A stretch of DNA of 64,000 nt from CAWFLT01 sp963816795 (GCA_963816795.1 CAWFLT010000003.1:186001-250000); one strand, 5' to 3'. Counted from the first letter of the stretch, positions 26,284 to 37,122 are shown. Program-made: numbers and translations. The notes: generated by a model not told the origin, from the sequence alone.

Positions 26284-28156
26284 ATGCGACGGCGACTGAG
26301 CGTGCTGGTTCCGGCACTTCTCGGCGTGGCGGTCACCGCCTGGACCGCCGCGGCGATGCAGCGGCGCGCGGTCGACGATGCCGCGCTGAGGAACGCGCCG
26401 AAGAACGCCAATGAATGGCTGACGGTCGGGCGTGACTATGCGGAACAACGCTATAGCCCGCTGACCCAGATTACGGCCGCGAACGTCAACCGGCTGGGCC
26501 TGGCCTGGTCCTACGAAGTCGGCGACGGAGGCGGTCCGCAGCAAGCGACGCCGCTCATGGCCAACGGCGTCCTCTACGGCATCACGAACTGGAGCATCGT
26601 CTTCGCGGTCGACGCCCGGACCGGCAAGGAGCTCTGGCGTTACGACCCGAAGGTGGATCGCTCGATCGCCGGGTTCGGAACGAGCCGGCTCTGCTGCGGC
26701 GTCAACAGCCGCGGTGTCGCGTTGTACGAAGGCAAGGTGATCGTGCCGGTGCTCGATGGCCGGCTCCAGGCGCTCGACACGGCCACGGGGAAGCTGCTCT
26801 GGTCGGTCATGGCGGTCCCGGCCGATTCCGTGTCGTACTCGATCACCATGGCGCCGCGAGTCGCGCGAGGCAAGATCTTCATCGGCAACGCCGGCGGTGA
26901 GTTTCCCCCGTACCGCGGCTATCTGTCGGCGTTCGACGTCAACACCGGCCGCGAGATCTGGCGCTTCTACACGACGCCCGGAGATCCATCCCAACCGTTC
27001 GAGAACGACGCGATGGCCAGGGCTGCGAAGACGTGGACAGGCGAATGGTGGAAGCTCGGCGGTGGCGGATCGATCTGGGATGGGATGGCGTACGACCCCG
27101 ACGCCAACCTGGTCTACGTCGGCACCGGGAACGGCACGCCGTGGTCGCAGGACGTCCGGCAGGGGAAGGCCACCGAGCATCTCGACAATCTGTATATCGC
27201 ATCGATCCTTGCGATCGATGCCGACACTGGCCGGTTGAAGTGGCACTTCCAGTGTACGCCGGCGGATCAATGGGACTTCGACGCCGTGCAGCACCTGATG
27301 CTCGCCGACCTGCGGATTGGCGGGCGGGCGCGCAAGGTGATCTTGCAGGCCAACAAGAACGGCTACTTCTATGTGATCGATCGGATCTCCGGCGAGTTCC
27401 TCTCCGGCGCGCCGGTCGCACCGGTGAGCTGGGCGCGCGGCCTCGATCCGAAGAGGCCGGCCGATCGTCAACGCCGAGGCGCACTACACCGCCGAGCAAG
27501 GGGTGACCATCTCGCCGCTCCAGGCGCACAACACCGCGCAGATGGCCTTCAATCCGGCGACGGGATTGGTCTACGTGCCGCTCGCCTCGGCGTCGAGCTT
27601 CTCGTTTACCGGCACCAACCATTTCGAAATCACCCCGGGGGCGCAAGCGTGGGGGCTGCGCGGCCGCGGCGACACCGGGCCGAGGCCGCCGCTCGCCGTG
27701 CCGCCGGCCTACGGTCCCGATCGCGGGCTGGCGCGCGGAAACACCGGCATCCTCTCGGCCTGGGATCCGGTGACGCAACAGGAGCGCTGGTACACCGCCG
27801 GTGGAGGACAGAGCGGCGGCGGCGCGCTGTCGACCGCGTCCAATCTCGTCTTCCAAGTCACGCCGCAGGGCCGGCTGTTGGCCTATACAGCGGACAAGGG
27901 AGAGAAGCTGCTCGACATCAGCAGCGGCCAGACCACGGGCATGGGGCCGCCGATGACGTATCTGCTCGACGGCAAGCAGTACATCGCCTTCATGGGCGGC
28001 CGCGGGATCCCGCCGGCGGGTAGCCGTGGCCTGCCTCCGCCCGCCGAGCCGACAACGGGCGCTGCCCCGCCCCTTCCTTCCCCGCCGCCGGCGAGCGCGC
28101 AGGTCTTGCCGCGGATGTACGTGTACACGCTCGACTCGCCGTTCGATAGCCGCTAG
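26284..28156 (+). CDS. PQQ-dependent alcohol dehydrogenase (quinoprotein), one frameshift
   Basis: About 624 residues. A signal anchor (VLVPALLGVAVTAWTAAAM) precedes a quinoprotein propeller: NEWLTVGRDYAEQRYSPLTQI, the vicinal cysteines in SRLCCGV that form the PQQ-contacting disulfide, GGGSIWDGMAYDP, GNGTPWSQDVRQG and the HFQCTPADQWDFD stretch. Near 27465 the frame changes and goes on with PIVNAEAHYTAEQGVTISP and WYTAGGGQSGGG to 28156. No C-terminal cytochrome domain is present, only a Pro-rich tail. It should oxidise an alcohol or aldehyde in the periplasm using PQQ and pass electrons to a separate cytochrome c. The substrate and electron acceptor are not known. Confidence 0.85.
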
Positions 28157-28246
28157 AGCCGTTTTCAGTTGGTGTAGCCGCCGGGCCCTCCGGGTGCCGT
28201 GGCGGCCACGATATTTCGTGACATCGACCAGGCGGAGCCGCTGCCG

Positions 28247-28909
28247 CTACCGATCGCCGCGAACGGGCGTGATGTGCAGCACAGACGCGACGCCGATCAG
28301 GTCCGCGATCGACTCCGCTTCGAGCTTTTCGAAGATGCTGTGGCGGTGAGCCTTGATCGTGCGCTCCTTGGTGCCGAGGTCGAACGCCACCTGCTTGTTC
28401 AGCTGACCGCTGATGAGATGGGCGAACACCTCCCGCTCGCGAGGTGTCAGCCGCTCGAATCTCGCCTGAACCTCCCGCGCATGCGCCCGGGCCGCCCGCT
28501 CGCAGGCGTCGCGGGCAATCGCGTGGCCAACGGCGGTGAGTAGTCGTTCACCAGGCACGGGCTTCGTCAGGAAGTCGACGGCGCCCGCCTTGATCGCCCG
28601 GACGCTCATCGGGATGTCGCCATGGCCAGTCACAAAGACCACGGGCAGCACATCCACTGCCCTCGCCAACGTCTCATGGATCTCGAGGCCGTTGGCGTCG
28701 GGGAGTTGCACGTCGAGGAGGACGCACCCCGGCTGGCCGATCGGCATCCCGGCGAGAAACTCCGCCGCCGACGCGTAGCTCCTGACCGCGTATCCCGCCG
28801 CGCTCAACAGCCTGGTCGTCGCGCGCCTGGTGTCGTCATCGTCCTCGACGATGTGCACCAGGGGCTCGGCCGGCAGTGGCGGAATGGGGACGGGCCTGGT
28901 CCTGATCAC
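28247..28909 (-). CDS. FixJ/NarL-type response regulator
   Basis: A 220-residue two-domain regulator. The receiver domain has the acidic cluster EDDDD at 22-26, phospho-acceptor D66 (LLDVQLPDANG) and K117 (FLTKPVPGE). After a coiled linker (RAARAHAREVQARF) comes a LuxR-type helix-turn-helix: LTPREREVFAHLISGQLNKQVAFDLGT and RTIKAHRHSIFEKL. The FixJ-like receiver implies a PAS histidine kinase partner, but none is adjacent. Its ATG overlaps the stop of the upstream MscS gene (ATGA), so the two are co-translated. Confidence 0.88.
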   Translation of the reverse strand: MIRTRPVPIPPLPAEPLVHIVEDDDDTRRATTRLLSAAGYAVRSYASAAEFLAGMPIGQPGCVLLDVQLPDANGLEIHETLARAVDVLPVVFVTGHGDIPMSVRAIKAGAVDFLTKPVPGERLLTAVGHAIARDACERAARAHAREVQARFERLTPREREVFAHLISGQLNKQVAFDLGTKERTIKAHRHSIFEKLEAESIADLIGVASVLHITPVRGDR

Positions 28910-30522
28910 GACGGCGGCCGCGGCGGGTCTGCCGCCTCCTGACCCTTTTTGGGGACGGTGAGAGACATCGTGTGAGGGCGGAATGCGATCTGCGTGCCAG
29001 CGGCCTCGACCGCCGTCGTCACCTCGAAGAGCAGTTGTTGCTGGATCTCGAGAAATTGGTCCAGATCGCTCGCGAAGACGTACGCGACGACCTCGACCTC
29101 GAACGAGAACTCCGCCAGGCGGACAAACCGCACGCGCACCGATTTGCGGTCAACTGAGGGATGAGCCTCGAGCATGCCTCGGATGCCCTCGACCACGGCG
29201 CGCAGTTGTGCGGTCGTCGTCTCCGGGCGAATGCCGACGACGGGGTGGAACCAGAACTTGTCGCGCACGGAGAGCGTCTCGAGGCTGACACTCGCGACCT
29301 GGCTGTTCGGGACGCTCACGAGGGTGCGATCGGGCGTCCGAATGCGGGTCGAGCGCAGGCCGATGTGCTCGACGGTGCCGACCACATTTCCCATCTTCAG
29401 GACATCGCCGGTCCGGACGGCCTGGTCGAAGATGAGCGAGGCGCCGGCAATCATGTTCTCGAGCGTCTTTTGCGCCGCGAGCGCCACAGCAATCCCCCCG
29501 ACGCCCAGTCCGGCCAGTGCCGGCGTGAGATTCAATCCGAAGTGGCGAAGCGTGATCAACACGCCGACGAGGACCACCAGGAAATCGAGCATTCTGCGAA
29601 GCACTCGCACCAGGGTCGCGGCGGCCGGCTGGTTCGAGCGAGGGAAACGACGCCGGATGTAGAGCTCGATCTCTCCGTTGATGAGAACCAGGAGCCAGAC
29701 GACCCCGATGACCGTCAGGAGGCTCGCCAGTTGAGACCAGATCTGCCGGATCAGGAACGAGAGCGGCAGGCTGGCCAGAAACCAGCGGATCGCGAACGCC
29801 AGGAAGAGTATCCGGATGGGAACGGGCAGCAGGTCGCGGGCGAACAGGTCGGAGTACCTCGCGAACCCGCGCCAGAGCGGACGAAGGAGCGGCGTCAGGA
29901 TCTTGTTCAGCAGCAGCGTGAGCAGGTAGAAGAGCGGAAGCCCGAGCAGAGCCGCCAGCAACTCGAACACCCGAATTCCGCCCACGCGCGTGCTGGTCAG
30001 GAATCGGGGAAGGTACCCGGCCCATCCAATCGTCACTTCCTCGTACAAGGCGGGGACCGAGCCCAGCGTCGCCTGAGAAAACAGCCAGACTGGCCCGCTC
30101 CTCCCGCTCGAGATACGCGCGACGATCACGTCGACATCACCGCGAGGACTGGCGATGGTTCCCACGATCTCGTGATCGAGCTTCAGCGGGTTCGAGCGCG
30201 AGCCTTCGGGCGCGTCGCTGATCTGCGAGATCCGGGCTGGGAGGCGCGCATCGAGCACGACGAACAACTGGTGAACCAGCTCGTCGGTGTCCCGGCCGCT
30301 CACCCTGGCATCGAGGTACTGACGCGCGATTTCTGCCTCACCTCTGCGCGCGGCAGTCAGGAATCCTGTGACCGTTCCTCGCGGCGTGTCTCGACCGAGC
30401 GCGTCCTTGGGAACCTGAACTTGTGGTTCAGCTTGGGAAGAAGTCGCCTGCGCCAGCGCGTCAACTGGCCAGACGAGTGCCAGCACGCAGAGGCCGACGG
30501 CCCGCCACGCGCACCACCCCAT
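28906..30522 (-). CDS. MscS family mechanosensitive channel with periplasmic N-terminal domain
   Basis: A 538-residue protein: a signal peptide (VGLCVLALVWPVDALAQ), a soluble N-terminal domain of about 170 residues, several transmembrane helices, and the MscS core. The pore helix is GLGVGGIAVALAAQKTLENMIAG, followed by the beta domain (VRTGDVLKMGNVVGTVEHIGLRSTRIRT, VPNSQVASVSLETLS). It would open on membrane tension and release solutes. The ATG at 30522 has GGAG seven nt upstream; a frame from 30636 was rejected because it would overlap the next gene without a ribosome site. It is translationally coupled to the FixJ-type regulator. Confidence 0.87.
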   Translation of the reverse strand: MGWCAWRAVGLCVLALVWPVDALAQATSSQAEPQVQVPKDALGRDTPRGTVTGFLTAARRGEAEIARQYLDARVSGRDTDELVHQLFVVLDARLPARISQISDAPEGSRSNPLKLDHEIVGTIASPRGDVDVIVARISSGRSGPVWLFSQATLGSVPALYEEVTIGWAGYLPRFLTSTRVGGIRVFELLAALLGLPLFYLLTLLLNKILTPLLRPLWRGFARYSDLFARDLLPVPIRILFLAFAIRWFLASLPLSFLIRQIWSQLASLLTVIGVVWLLVLINGEIELYIRRRFPRSNQPAAATLVRVLRRMLDFLVVLVGVLITLRHFGLNLTPALAGLGVGGIAVALAAQKTLENMIAGASLIFDQAVRTGDVLKMGNVVGTVEHIGLRSTRIRTPDRTLVSVPNSQVASVSLETLSVRDKFWFHPVVGIRPETTTAQLRAVVEGIRGMLEAHPSVDRKSVRVRFVRLAEFSFEVEVVAYVFASDLDQFLEIQQQLLFEVTTAVEAAGTQIAFRPHTMSLTVPKKGQEAADPPRPPS

Positions 30523-30580
30523 CGTCATGCTCCAAGGCGCAGCGAAATGCGTGCCGTACCCGCTGAACCGTCGGCAGGCC

Positions 30581-31468
30581 TCAGATGCTGAGGCGTCCCT
30601 GCATGTCTGCGGTGATGTTCGCGGTGTAATTGGCAAATTCCGTGATTGCGTAGTTGCCTGACGGCTGTCGACTTTGCGCTGCGAACATCGCCCGATTGAA
30701 CTGCGTCACGATGGTATCGGCCGTAGTTAACCGGGCGTCGGCGAGAATGTCGAACCGCCTGTCGCCCGCCTGCAGATTGTCGACGGCCTCATCGAACCCG
30801 ACGTTTGCGTTGCTGCGTATCACTGAAGGATTCCCCTTCGACCACGCGATGTCGATGTCGTGGTTGCAGTGCCACTTGAATCCCTTGATCGGCTGGTGCC
30901 GACCATCCGATCGCTCCACGACGAAGTAGGCGAGGAAGTCGCACTGGGATCGATAGGCCAGCAGGAAGTTCAATCGATCACGCCCGGCGTTACGCCGCTG
31001 CAACCGCAGCCGCCCGGCGGGCTGATCGGGCATCTCGACCGTAAAAGGCGTACCGTTGGGCGCGATCTTGCGAGGCAGGTAGAAGGGTGCCCACGGGGAC
31101 TGCAGGCTGTCATTGGGGGAACAGTCCAGGAGCACTTGAAAGTTGAGTCCTGTCGTCGTCTCTTCGATGCAGCCGTCGCTATCCTTGAGGCCGGCGTAGA
31201 AGGCCGAGTGGAATTTGAAGGACGCGACTTGCTTCATGCCGATCACGACGTTGTTGCCGCGGATCACGCCCGTCGCCCTGGCACCCATGGCCGTCTGGCC
31301 GACCGTGCGGGCGTTCAGATTCGTCCCGCTCGAGTATCGGAGGGATCCCTTGATGTCGGGAAACAGTTCATCCGGAATCAACAGGGAGGCACTGCCGTTG
31401 CCCCCTGGAAAAATCGGCGCCACAGTGAGCGACTCGAGTCGACTGCCGCCGCCGAGGTCGGTCGCCAT
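30581..31468 (-). CDS. Protein of unknown function paired with a peptidoglycan-binding protein
   Basis: A 295-residue protein with no signal peptide. Segments such as FKFHSAFYAGLKDSDGCIEETTTG, FLAYFVVERSDGRHQPIKGFKWHCNHDIDI and AITEFANYTANITADMQGRL suggest a beta-rich domain, and the WHCNHDIDI part has a possible metal-binding His/Cys/Asp set. I do not recognise the family. It starts 2 nt after the stop of the peptidoglycan-binding gene, so the two are almost certainly one operon, and the product may also act at the envelope. Confidence 0.65.
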   Translation of the reverse strand: MATDLGGGSRLESLTVAPIFPGGNGSASLLIPDELFPDIKGSLRYSSGTNLNARTVGQTAMGARATGVIRGNNVVIGMKQVASFKFHSAFYAGLKDSDGCIEETTTGLNFQVLLDCSPNDSLQSPWAPFYLPRKIAPNGTPFTVEMPDQPAGRLRLQRRNAGRDRLNFLLAYRSQCDFLAYFVVERSDGRHQPIKGFKWHCNHDIDIAWSKGNPSVIRSNANVGFDEAVDNLQAGDRRFDILADARLTTADTIVTQFNRAMFAAQSRQPSGNYAITEFANYTANITADMQGRLSI

Positions 31469-31470
31469 GA

Positions 31471-31851
31471 CTAGAGATAGACGGAGCGCTTCTGACTCGC
31501 CGGCGCCGCCAGGTCGAACTGGTTGAGCAGCGCCTCGCGGCCAGGATCCGGCGATTCGAGCCCCGGGTTCTGTTCGATGATCTGTTCGAGCATCTCGAGC
31601 GTGCCAGGGCCGACGAAGCCGTCGACCTTGAGGCCGTTCGCCTGCTGGAATTCTTTGACGACCTTTTCCGTCTCGCCGCCGAACACTCCGTCCGCACCCT
31701 TGCTGGACAGGGACTTGGGAAGCTTGAATCCAATGGACGCGAGAAGATCCTGCACCTGGGCCACGCCAGATCCCTTCGACCCGAGCGAAAGCGGCACTGG
31801 GCCGGTGACTTTCTGGAGTTGAGGATCATTGCCGAGTCGTCGAGTGCGCAC
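31471..31851 (-). CDS. Peptidoglycan-binding domain protein
   Basis: A 126-residue product from GTG 31851, which has a GGAGG four to five nt upstream. An ATG at 31875 is an alternative. The domain SLGSKGSGVAQVQDLLASIG...GADGVFGGETEKVVKEFQQANGLKVDGFVGPGTLEML is a PG_binding_1 repeat. No signal peptide is seen in either version. The tail (LNQFDLAAPASQKRSVYL) is unassigned. It is tightly coupled to the unknown protein that follows. Confidence 0.78.
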   Translation of the reverse strand: MRTRRLGNDPQLQKVTGPVPLSLGSKGSGVAQVQDLLASIGFKLPKSLSSKGADGVFGGETEKVVKEFQQANGLKVDGFVGPGTLEMLEQIIEQNPGLESPDPGREALLNQFDLAAPASQKRSVYL

Positions 31852-31937
31852 CGGACCTCCCTCGCTACAGCTCATCGCGCTGGCTACTATCGTCAACGAG
31901 GGACAGCGACGCGCAGGCGCGCGGACCGCCGTCTGAT

Positions 31938-33373
31938 TCACCGCCGCGCTGGGGGCGGGCTGACCTCTGGGGCAGGAACGGGCGGACTGGCGAGCAAACG
32001 ACCGGCGGGTGTGGGCGGCGCCTCGATCTCCTTGTGGCAGTACTCGCAGTCCGCGTTAATCGTGGTGCCGTCTTTTGCCGTGAGCGATCCGTCGTGGCAG
32101 CGGACGCACCCGAACGACGTGGTGTGCCCGAGGTTGTCGGGATAGGTACCGAACGTGACTTTCATGGTGGGAAACACGTTTCGGCGGTAGATCGTCCTGC
32201 AGCGTGCTCACCGCCCCGGTGACCTGGGCATCCACGGCGCGGCCGCGTGATGTGTAGAACTTCCGCAACTCCTCGTCGATGACGCGCGCGCCGTCTTCCG
32301 TGGTCGGGTGACTCGCCTGCAGCAGGCGGACGGCTTCACGCCGGACGAACGGCAGCCCGCGGTCGATGCGTCCCGCGGCAATCGCCGCATCCACTGCCTG
32401 CTCGGCGGCCGGCGAGATCCGATGAGCCGGGACGTTGTGGCAGTCGATACAGTCCATCGTCCGCCAGGTGCCCTTCGCGAGCTCCTCGGGCGTGGTGTCC
32501 GGGGCCGTGTACTCGCGGACCCGGCCCTGCGCATCCGTGTACTTGACGAACCGAATGGTCTGGCGTTCGGTGTCCGTGTGGAGGAATTCGATGCGCACGC
32601 GCGGATCGGCGTGCCAATGGATGGCGCGGCCGCTCGGCGTCGGCGCGCCCGGACCGCCCAGGTACATCTGCAGGATCGTCCTCGTCTCCGTGTTCGTCTC
32701 GTCGTCCGCGTAGGCCCGATAGACACGAACGACGTCGCCGGACGCCTTGCCCGACCAATGACACGCCCCGCAAATCTCCTGCGCGGGACGCATATCGGCA
32801 ACCCCTGGGATCGGCCGCGGATAGTGGCCCGTGACCACGTGATAGAGCTGCCGCAGGCCGTTCATCTTGTACTTGACGAATGCGCGGCCCCCTTCGCCGA
32901 TGTGGCATTGCACGCAGGTGACCTGCTGAGTGCGAAGCGCCCTGCCACGCTGTGAACTGCGGGTGCATCGGCGTGTGGCACGTCTGACCGCAGAACGCCG
33001 GGGATTCCATCGAGTGGAGCCCGCCATATCCCGCAACCAGCACAATCGCGACATTGACGGCCGTCAGCGCGACGACCATCAGGACCCGGCGACGGGTCAC
33101 CGGTGACCTGAAATCGAAGACGGGCCACTCCCGTACGGCCTCGGGGTGCCGCAGCTGCCGGCGGCGCTCGAGCCACATGCCGAACGGCATCAGCAGCAGG
33201 CCGAGTACGAAGAGCGCCGGCACCGCGACGAAGACGACGAGCGCGGCGTACGGGTTATCGAAGAGGCCGAGCAGGAGCCCGGCGAGCAGGGCGAGAAACG
33301 CCACGGCGCTCACCGTGGTCAACACGGCGCCCGCGATTGAGATCGGATGTCGGGCCAGATTGCGGCTCGCCAC
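31938..33373 (-). CDS. ImcH/NapC-like inner-membrane multiheme cytochrome c (two frameshifts)
   Basis: About 478 residues. The N-terminus (GTG 33373) has three membrane helices (VSAVAFLALLAGLLLGLF, ALVVFVAVPALFVLGLLLM, VLMVVALTAVNVAIVLVAGY). Heme sites follow: CGQTCH, then after a frame break near 32950 CVQCH, CGACH and CIDCH, then after a break near 32185 NVFPTMKVTFGTYPDNLGH with CVRCH and CEYCH. At least six hemes, near the seven of Geobacter ImcH, which has the same three-helix layout. These proteins oxidise the quinol pool and pass electrons to periplasmic cytochromes. It is the last gene of a cytochrome cluster running down from 37019. The Pro-rich tail is unusual. Confidence 0.8.
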
Positions 33374-33384
33374 GCAACAACGCC

Positions 33385-33750
33385 CTATTTCTTCAGGCTC
33401 TGCATGTAGGCGACGAGCGCATCGATGTCAGCGGGCGGAAGCTTGTCGTACTTCTTCGCCATCGGCGGCTTCTTCGTGGAGCTCACTTTCTTGGCCATCA
33501 CGATCGGCTCGACGATCCACTGGCGGGTGTCGTCAGCCGAGAGCTTCGAGCCGACGCCGTCCAGCGGGCTCTGCTTCCCACCCTTGCCGGCGATGGTATG
33601 GCACTGCGTACACTTCTGGGCCTGGTAGACCTGCTGGCCTTTCTTGATCAGCGCGGCGTCCTGTGCACGCACCACGCGTGGCGTGCCGACCACAAGCGCG
33701 GCGGTGAGCGCGGCCATGAAGAGCCCACCGGTAATCACGACTTTCCGCAT
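33385..33750 (-). CDS. Small periplasmic cytochrome c
   Basis: About 121 residues: a signal peptide (VVITGGLFMAALTAALVVG...VVRAQ), one heme site CTQCH in QKCTQCHTIAGKGGK, and a distal Met region (MAKKYDKLPPADIDALVAYMQSLKK) typical of class I cytochromes. Of two adjacent ATGs (33753, 33750) the second is four to five nt from GGAGG. It lies 31 nt after the porin gene and 11 nt before the ImcH-like gene, so it probably shuttles electrons between the inner-membrane cytochrome and the decaheme protein. Confidence 0.85.
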   Translation of the reverse strand: MRKVVITGGLFMAALTAALVVGTPRVVRAQDAALIKKGQQVYQAQKCTQCHTIAGKGGKQSPLDGVGSKLSADDTRQWIVEPIVMAKKVSSTKKPPMAKKYDKLPPADIDALVAYMQSLKK

Positions 33751-33781
33751 CATGCCTCCTTGTCTTGCGATCGGTGAAAGC

Positions 33782-35999
33782 TTACCACCGATACACAACG
33801 CCGAACATCGTCGAGTGGGCGGTGTAGGGCCGATACACGTAGCCCATGACCAGCGAACTCGGCTGCACGATGCCGTTGACCACGCTCGGGTCGAACGCGA
33901 AGTCGTAGATGCTCAGCGGCTCGTACAGGTACGAGAACGACGCGGTGAGGCGGCTGGAGAGCCGGTACCGCACGTCGAGGTGCAACTGCTGCAGCTTGTT
34001 GAACACGTTGGGCAGCTGATTGGGCGCCGGGATGGGGCTGCCCACCGGGATGGTGTAGAGGTAGTTCCCCTCTGCGTGGCTGAAGTCGTACGAGAACCGG
34101 ATTTCAGTGTTCTGCCCGATGCGTGGAGGGCTGGCGTAGATCGAGAAGTAGTGCACCGTCTCGGTCGAATCGGCGGTCCAGTCGCGCAGCGGATCGTTGA
34201 ACTGGGCCGTGGACGAATCCCCCTCGTGCGAGCGCTGCAGCCCGGCGTAGCGCTCGTAGTTGTAGCGTCCCGCCCGCGCCCAGGCCGTTCGGCCGCTGGA
34301 AATCAGCCGCGAGCGAGAACGTACGGCCGCTGGAATCCTGCAGGCCGTAGAAGCTGTTGCTGAATTCGTCCTTGAGGATGCCGGTGCGACACGCTGAACG
34401 TCCAGGCGTCGGACGGCACGATGTCGGCCTGGACCGTGAAGCGATTCCTCGTCCGATCGGCGAGGTCGTAGTGGCGCATCTCGGGATGCTCGCCAATGTC
34501 CGTCAGCAGCGTTTCGTCGAGCCCTGAACCGGTGCGATCGCCGAACTCGTATTGCGTCCGGAACGTGAGCCACGAGGTTCCGACGGCATCGGCCGACACG
34601 CGGAACACGTTCTCGCCGCTCGACTCGACGATCCGCGCATCGTAGCCGTTCCCGTTGTGCGAGTAGCCGAACGTGAGCGCGAACGGCATCAGCTTCGTCC
34701 AGGTGGCGTCGCCGTCGAAGGTCGTCCGGCTGTGCGCGTAGAGGTCCGGACCGCCCGTGGGCGTCGTCGACACGTTCCCGTCGTAGGCGACGTACTGCGT
34801 GATGCTCGTCGCCGGCATGTGGTTGGCGTAGGTGTAATTGCGGAAGCGCGCGCCGAACCGCCAGTCGGTCGTGCGCGACGTCAGATTCAGGTTCGTCGAG
34901 AACACGTGCGCCTTGGCGTCGGCGTTGGCGCGCGGCAGCGCGATCGGCGCGACCGTCGAATTGATGGTGAACGGCTCCAGCGGCTCGTCGTTGCTCCACA
35001 CTCCGTAGGAGAAGGAGCCAGTCACCTGGGTCCTTTGCGCCAGCTTGGTGTACCCGCCGAAGCTGATGGTCTGCGCCGAGTTCGACGGCCAGAGGGACAT
35101 GCGTCCGCGTCCGGAGTTGCCAGCGACGTCGTCGAGGCGGAGCGGGCTGTCCCAGACCAGCGTCGGCGCGAGGTTGTCGAACCACGACCCGCTGTAGGCG
35201 ACGCGCAGCATGTTGCGCGGGTTCGTCCACTCGGTGCCGATGGTGAAGTCGTTCGCGCGCGACTCGTAGGGAAGGGCCACCTCGACGTCGTTGCTGAACC
35301 CGAAGCTGGCTCCCCACGGCAGCTCGCCGCCGTGTTTCTGCGTGATGAAGCTGGCCGTGACGTCGAGGTTCGTCTTCGGCGTCGCGACCACATCGACGCG
35401 ACCGATGTCGCGCCGCTCGTGCAGCTCGAACTGCGGCGCGAGCGGGACGTAGGCGTTGAGATTGGCCTGGCCGTTCTGGATCGCGCGCTGCGTCGCGTCG
35501 TCGAGCACCAGCGTGCCGCCGCTGCCCGTATAGGGCGTCATCGTGTCGACGCTGTAGAACTGCGGGATCTGCTGGAAGCTCCCGGTGACCGACAGCTTCC
35601 CAACACGGTTGTAGTTGGCGAAGTACTCCTGATCGCGCCAGCCCAGGTTGTTCGCGCGCGCGTCGAAGGTGTAGGCGCCGGCGGGCTGCGCGAACGCATA
35701 GCGGAAGCCGGAGAAGAGCAGCCCGTCGCGGACGTCCTGGTAGCGCTGAAAGCGCGCCGGGTCGCCGTCGATACTGGTGGCGCGGCCGCCGATGAAGAGC
35801 TCCCGGTCGGTCAGCGCGAACAGGCTGCGCGCGTATCCTCGGCCGCGGTCGGGCGCGCGGGGCTGGCGGCCGGCGTCGGCGCTGCCGGTTGTGCCGGCTT
35901 CTGCGTCGGCGGCGGCGCTCCCGCCTGGGCCAGCGCCCGCTCCGGCGCGGCGGCGGCGCCAACGAAAAGGATCAGCGCAATGAACGAGAGGCGTCGCAT
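33782..35999 (-). CDS. MtrB/PioB-type outer-membrane porin (several frameshifts)
   Basis: About 740 residues. A signal peptide (LSFIALILFVGAAAAPERALAQ) and Pro/Ala linker start at 35999, with GGAG upstream. After a break near 35830 a very long beta-barrel follows, with alternating strands (QTISFGGYTKLAQRTQVTGSFSYG, LTFGYSHNGNGYDARIV), then breaks near 34390 and 34300, then strands to a terminal ...MFGVVYRW with an aromatic end. The YEPLSIYDFAFD and late MGYVYRPYTAHS segments resemble the MtrB/PioB decaheme-associated family. In that family the barrel encloses the decaheme cytochrome encoded next door. It lies 13 nt after the decaheme gene, as in other mtr operons. Confidence 0.8.
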
Positions 36000-36012
36000 G
36001 ATCGTGTCTCCG

Positions 36013-37019
36013 TTACCGCATGTAGAACTGGCCGGACGGGTGGTTCGATCCGTGGACCATCGAGTGGCAGTTCACGCACGACCGTGCCGAACATCCGGTT
36101 GCTCTTGCTGACGGTGATCTGGTCCTTGTCGTAGAGCGTCGCCGGGTGCTTGCTCGCGATGTGGCAGCGCTGGCAGAGCATCGGCATGCGGACCACGAGC
36201 ATCCGGTCGTTGGAGGACCCGTGCGGGTCGTGGCACGTCGCGCAGTTCTCGCGCACCGGCGCGTGCTCGAAGAGCATCGGGCCGCGCATCTCGGTATGAC
36301 AGCGTCGTGCACAGCTCGGCGACCGAGCTGCCCGTCTTGAGATTCTTGACGTTGGTGATCGAGCCGTGCGGGTTGTGGCACGAGCTGCAGGACATCTTTC
36401 CTTCGCGCACCGGCATGTGCGCGACGGCGCGTTCAGTCTTGGTCACCTGCAGTCGGTGGCACGTCGCGCAGACCTGCGTTTCGGTCGGCTTCACCAACTG
36501 CCGCTCCGGCGACTTCGGGCTGTGCACGCTGTGACACGTCGCGCACGACAGGTTGCGCCGCTCGTGCGCGCTGCCTTCCCAACCGGCGTGCACGCCGCGA
36601 TTGTGGCAGGAGAGACACGTCTCGTTGAGTTCCGCCGGCTTCAGCGCCTTGAGCTTCGCGATCTTCCCCTTGGCGTCGTCGTCGATGTGTGCCTGGCCCG
36701 GACCATGGCAGTTCTCGCACCCGGTGCTGGCGACCGGCGCCCGTGGGTTCTTGGTGAGCCAATGTTGCGTGTTCTTTATACTGGCTTCCTGCTCAGCGTG
36801 GCACTCTATGCAGGCAGCGTTGCCGGCATAGCCGGTCTGCGGCGCCGTTGGCCGGGTGACGACCACTGTTGCTGGCGGCCCTTGTTTTGCTGGCGGCGCC
36901 TGGATCGGAGAGCTCGCGACGGAGGACTGCAGGCCGATGACCGCGCCCCACACCAAGGCCACCGTGCTGAAAAACAGTACGGTGCTGACCTTCAGTCGGC
37001 CGCGGTCGCGAGGGCGCAT
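36013..37019 (-). CDS. Decaheme cytochrome c, MtrA/DmsE family (two frameshifts)
   Basis: About 335 residues with a signal anchor (VLFFSTVALVWGAVIGL). Ten heme sites can be read in order: CIECH, CENCH, CLSCH, CATCH, CATCH, CSSCH, then a CTRCH across a break near 36296, CATCH, CQRCH, and CVNCH after a break near 36083. Ten hemes and the motif order match MtrA/DmsE/PioA proteins, which thread through the MtrB-type barrel and carry electrons across the outer membrane. The ATG at 37019 is preferred to an upstream TTG at 37079. It heads the porin-cytochrome cluster. Confidence 0.85.
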
Positions 37020-37122
37020 CAGGTTGAGTGCAAAGATAACATGTATTCCGGCTGCCAAACCCATTGCCCTAAAGGCCAATTGCTTTTCTTATGAAGGCTG
37101 TGCTAAGCGCGCCGCTCCCTGC

